Assembly (NCBI RefSeq): GCF_026212465.1
Contig: NC_080053.1
Span: forward strand, 10,508,972-10,572,971
Source of the DNA: Amaranthus tricolor
Lineage: Eukaryota; Streptophyta; Magnoliopsida; Caryophyllales; Amaranthaceae
DNA: 64,000 nt
Direction of reading: 5' to 3'
Shown here piece after piece: positions 59,242 to 64,000 of this stretch. How positions within the stretch are numbered: position 1 is the stretch's first letter; each line of letters begins with the position of its first letter. The notes under the pieces were generated by a model. The model was not told the origin of the DNA. It made no database searches and saw nothing but the letters and a program-made list of their open reading frames with translations. Both the position numbers and the translations under genes were made by a program.

Positions 59242-61675
59242 TTAAAAGTTATGCTATAACCTTTATATCACAAGTTTGAATTAAAAACTTTTACATAGAA
59301 ATCTTTTTATAAATCAAGATTATTACAAATGAATATTTTATTACTAAAACAAGAAAAATCATTTCCTTAAAATGTCTTAAGATTTTAAGCGATAACAAAG
59401 AAAAATGAGATATTTTTCTTGCATCTACTTACAATTATTACTCTTTGTTTCTTAGCTTGAAAAACTCAAGAATATAAAATTTTTAGAACTTATTGAATAA
59501 GCGTGGCTGAACACAAAGTCTACTTCTAAAAATCCCTAAAACATGTTTTTTGAATTTGAAAATTTATCAACATATTAATGCTGATGTATTTATGTTTTAT
59601 GATGATTTATTATGTGTGTAAATATGTGGGCATCCTGCATCTTCATATTATGCATTATTTTAGTGTAAAAATGGATAAAATCGATTTTACAAATATTTTT
59701 GTTGGTTATTTAATGAAATTTCAGGATTTGATAAATACTTCTGAAATATTTTCTTATTATATTACTGTGATAAAATGTGAAGTATAAATATTATATATTT
59801 CTCCTTGCATTAATTTGATTATTTGGAATTTATTTTCGATATTTAAGTATTTAAATTAATTATAAAAAATAAAAAGTGTTAAAGATGTTCTTATTTATTA
59901 AAAAGTTAATTAATAAGAACTTAAAATTATGTCTCCAACAAATTTTAGCCAAAATACATTAGTTTGGATTTTTTCATAATTTTTATTATTAAATTGTAAA
60001 TTGTAAAATTATGAAATTATAAAATAAGAAATAATTTTGGGACTCTTAGATTAATTTTTTGTAGACGTTTATTGACTTTAATTAATTTTATCAGTTTATC
60101 GGTAAAAATGACTATATCAATTATTTATAATAAAAAGTCACATTTATATTAATTTAAATGACTCGAAAATCTAATAATATGACTTGTAAAACCTTAAGAT
60201 AAATTTATAAAATTTTGAAAATATAAAAAATGACTATATCAACTATTTAAAATAAAAAATCACACTTATATTATGTGACTTGAAAATCACGTAATATGAT
60301 AGTGTTATTTGGAAATTGTTTAAATAACTAATTTCGTGAATAATTTTAAAGAGATTTTCAATTTTTATCACTAAATATAAATTTTATCATCAACCGAGTG
60401 CCACTTAGTATAAAATAAATTTAACTTTGATGTCTTATAATTTCATGTGTTTAAATCATCATTTAGATATTGTTAATTAATACTAGTGATTAAATAATCA
60501 TAAATTATTTATTAATTAAAACAATCATATATAATCTTATGAAATGACCTTGGAATCATTAAAAATAATAACTTATAATGACTTAGTAATTTTGGCCTTT
60601 TTTGAGAATTATTTTATATTATTAATTTAATTAGCGATTTAAATGATAAACTACATAGTATTTAAGGAAAAGTTATTTTCATGAAATCTCTTTTCATATA
60701 AAGTTTATTATGATATGAATTACTCTTTTTATTCTCTAATGTTCTTCCCATTTGAAATATCACCTTAAAAGTGATTAAGGTTTTTAAGATATATTTAGAA
60801 GATAAAATATAAACACGTGAGATCTCATTAGATTCCTCGCAATGTATACTTTCTTATTATGTATTTTTCATAATTTTTTATTAAGTATATTTAGAGATAT
60901 TAAGGCTTAAAATTTATTTTAATAACTATGTAAATATTAAACAAGAAAAAGAAAAAAGAACGAAGGGACTATATTCTAGTGGTTTTGAATAAAATACATA
61001 ACTATTTGATTTATACTTTCTTCATTTAAAATAAATTAAAATCAAACATTAAAAACATTTTAATGATTTTCTTATTGCAAAGTTTTGTTGGATTTTAAGT
61101 GATGTTTAAAAGATACATTTTCATACATTGTGGTGACGTCCCCATATAGTACAAATGTTTTATACATGACGTATATTATGTTTTGCACGTAACTATGTCT
61201 ACCCCATCTAAAAACTTTTTAATTTATCATTTTGTAAATTTTGATTTACAAAAGTATATTTTTCTTACGGCCGTTGATTAACAAGGTCAAAGCAGATTAT
61301 CGTTCAAGGCTCTAAATTTTGTAGGTCTAAAAAATAATTTTTTCAAATACAAGATTTATATAACTTCAATTAAATTTAGGTATAATTTATATTTTGTTGT
61401 GTAATATGAGTTAAAATAGTCAAAGAATCAACATTACAAACCAAAACAAGTATTATATTTTTTAGTACGCCTTATTTTTTTAGGGACCCTTTTTAACTTT
61501 TGCTCTGGGTTAAAAAAAGAACGAGACTGCCCTATTTTTTTATGTGGAAAAAGTTATAATTTATGTTTTGGAAAAAAAAAAACATTTTTATTCCAAATGG
61601 TAAAGTTTTGAAATTTCAAAATACAATTTTGTATATAAAGGTATACATATGATGGATGAAAAAGGGCGTGTATAG
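59242..61675. other. AT-rich spacer with a 122-bp duplication and a decayed MITE
   Basis: No gene. TGACTATATCAA(T/C)TATTTA at 60109 and 60231 begins two imperfect direct copies of about 122 bp. 60723-60969, flanked by TA, has ends CTCTTTTTATTCTCTAATGT and (reverse complement) GTCCCTTCGTTCTTTTTTC, compatible with an old Stowaway-type MITE. The rest shows nothing I can name. Confidence 0.4.
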
Positions 61676-62095
61676 AGCTGTTCAAAACAAACCCGACCCG
61701 AAAATCCGACCCGGAATCGAAAATTATCCGACCCGAAAAAATGTAAGTTTTTTTAAGTTTACCGAACCGCAATTACCCGAACCGATACTTCACTCGAACC
61801 GTTTGATAACCGAAAAGGGCAAAATCGAACTCCAACTGCAACCGAATTTTATAACCGACATATAAACCTTAACCGATGTTACCCGAACTGAACAGTGATC
61901 GACCCGAGTCAAATCCGACCCGAATTATGCACGTAACCGAATGTAACCTCACTAAAACCGATTAAGATCGAACTGTTTTTAACCCGAACTGATACAAACC
62001 CGATCGATTATTAATCGAACTGTTTTTAACCCGAACTGATACAAATCCGAACCGATTGTAAATCGAACTGTTATAAATCCGAATCAAATTTTCAC
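61676..62095 (+). repeat. CCCGACCCGAA / CCGAACCGA degenerate repeat
   Basis: Words such as AACCCGAACTGATACAAA (twice), AATCGAACTGTTTTTAACCC (twice) and ACCCGACCCGAAAATCCGAC tile the region. Related in sequence and orientation to 9170-9220 and 9590-9830. Confidence 0.8.
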
Positions 62096-62176
62096 CTAAT
62101 TTTAGCAAATTAAGTCCAATTTCAGTTTTCTAATAATACGGAAAAAGAAAGAACACAAGTTCTATATAGAAGAGAT

Positions 62177-63538
<1,362 letters not shown>

Positions 63539-63569
63539 AACTAATTGAAATAAATTGATCTGCCTATTA

Positions 63570-63760
63570 GGGCTGGTAAAATTTGACCCGACCTGCTAAC
63601 CTGATCTGAAACCGACTCGAAATTAGCGGGTTTAGGTTTAGATTTTTGACCCAATTAATTAAATGGGTCAACCCGACCTGATCTGTTTATTAAATGGGTT
63701 AGGTTCTCGTTGAATATTTAAACCCGAAAAAACCTGTTTAACCCATTTATTAAATTTAAG
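63570..63760 (+). repeat. GACCCGACCTG-type degenerate repeat
   Basis: TTGACCCGACCTGCTAACCT and GTCAACCCGACCTGATCTGT are repeated units of the same CCCGA-rich type as 61676-62095, on the other side of the (TA)n array. Confidence 0.6.
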
Positions 63761-64000
63761 ACGGATCAACATTTGCCAAATACTTCGTAAAACTAAGATA
63801 ATACCAATTACCATGTATTGAGGGATTTGTCAGCTGAAGATGACTTTCAATAAGAAAGGAAGTTGTCCCTCATCGGTAAGGGATTTGTCAGCTGAAGATG
63901 ACTTTCAATAACAAAGAAAGTTGTCCCACATCGGCTATGAAAGATACTAATAAAAGAAAAATCCTTTAAATCACTTCCACAGATCTCATACCAACTTACG
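63761..64000 (+). repeat. 58-bp direct duplication at window end
   Basis: GGGATTTGTCAGCTGAAGAT starts at 63822 and again at 63880; the copies differ by a few bases and each ends in TTGTCCC(A/T)CATCGG, a word common in plant LTRs and TRIM elements. The element presumably continues beyond the window. Confidence 0.7.

Overview
The window is nuclear DNA of a flowering plant, almost certainly a eudicot. It holds two intron-containing host genes with GT-AG (and one GC-AG) splice sites, embedded in dense, nested plant-type transposable elements and long (TA)n microsatellites. I cannot fix the species from sequence alone.

Host genes, both on the minus strand: (1) MON1 (SAND family), start codon at 29646 and stop at 15348. 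I resolved 14 exons that join in frame to 626 residues. With CCZ1 its product activates Rab7 for late-endosome/vacuole traffic. (2) CNGC15, start codon at 42795 and stop at 38759, 7 exons, 743 residues, a group III cyclic-nucleotide-gated cation channel. No other complete host gene is visible. Broken pieces of a GRF zinc-finger gene (about 14.3-14.6 kb) and a possible orphan promoter/5' leader (about 9.9-10.1 kb) remain.

Layout: 0-1.7 kb, decayed MuDR-type transposase. 1.7-8.9 kb, a CACTA (En/Spm) element with decayed TNPD transposase and Ulp1-like protease; its Ulp1 intron carries a 169-bp tandem repeat. 9-13.9 kb, (TA)n arrays, degenerate CCGAAC-type repeats and a probable minus-strand gypsy LTR. 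13.9-14.2 kb, a Mutator-type MITE with a 9-bp target duplication. 15.3-29.6 kb, MON1; intron 1 holds a Ty1/copia element that is itself split by a 1.2-kb TRIM-like element, and intron 6 holds a solo LTR of the same TRIM family. About 30-34 kb, a MULE with long terminal inverted repeats, carrying a MURA N-terminus fused to a plant-mobile-domain (PMD/MAIN-like) gene and a small GRF zinc-finger ORF, lying just upstream of MON1. 34.1-38.5 kb, foldback element, copia relics and AT-rich repeats. 38.8-42.8 kb, CNGC15. 43.2-45.5 kb, MITE, CACTA ends and LTR-like debris. 45.55-58.9 kb, a hAT element (8-bp target duplication, 7/8 matching) split by a 10.4-kb Tat-lineage Ty3/gypsy element (perfect 5-bp target duplication). 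The Tat element has gag-pol, a second (archaeal-type) RNase H, an antisense gene with its own TATA box, and 219-bp and 48-bp tandem arrays next to a truncated 3' LTR. 58.9-64 kb, a Stowaway MITE, AT-rich DNA and a 1.36-kb (TA)n array.

The main story is genome architecture: two conserved cellular genes that survive with intact splice sites while their introns, promoters and spacers were filled by successive, datable nested insertions. I see no wholly new coding system. The least ordinary items are the MURA-PMD deletion fusion, the antisense gene plus satellite-seeding arrays of the Tat element, and the repeated use of MON1 introns by one TRIM family.
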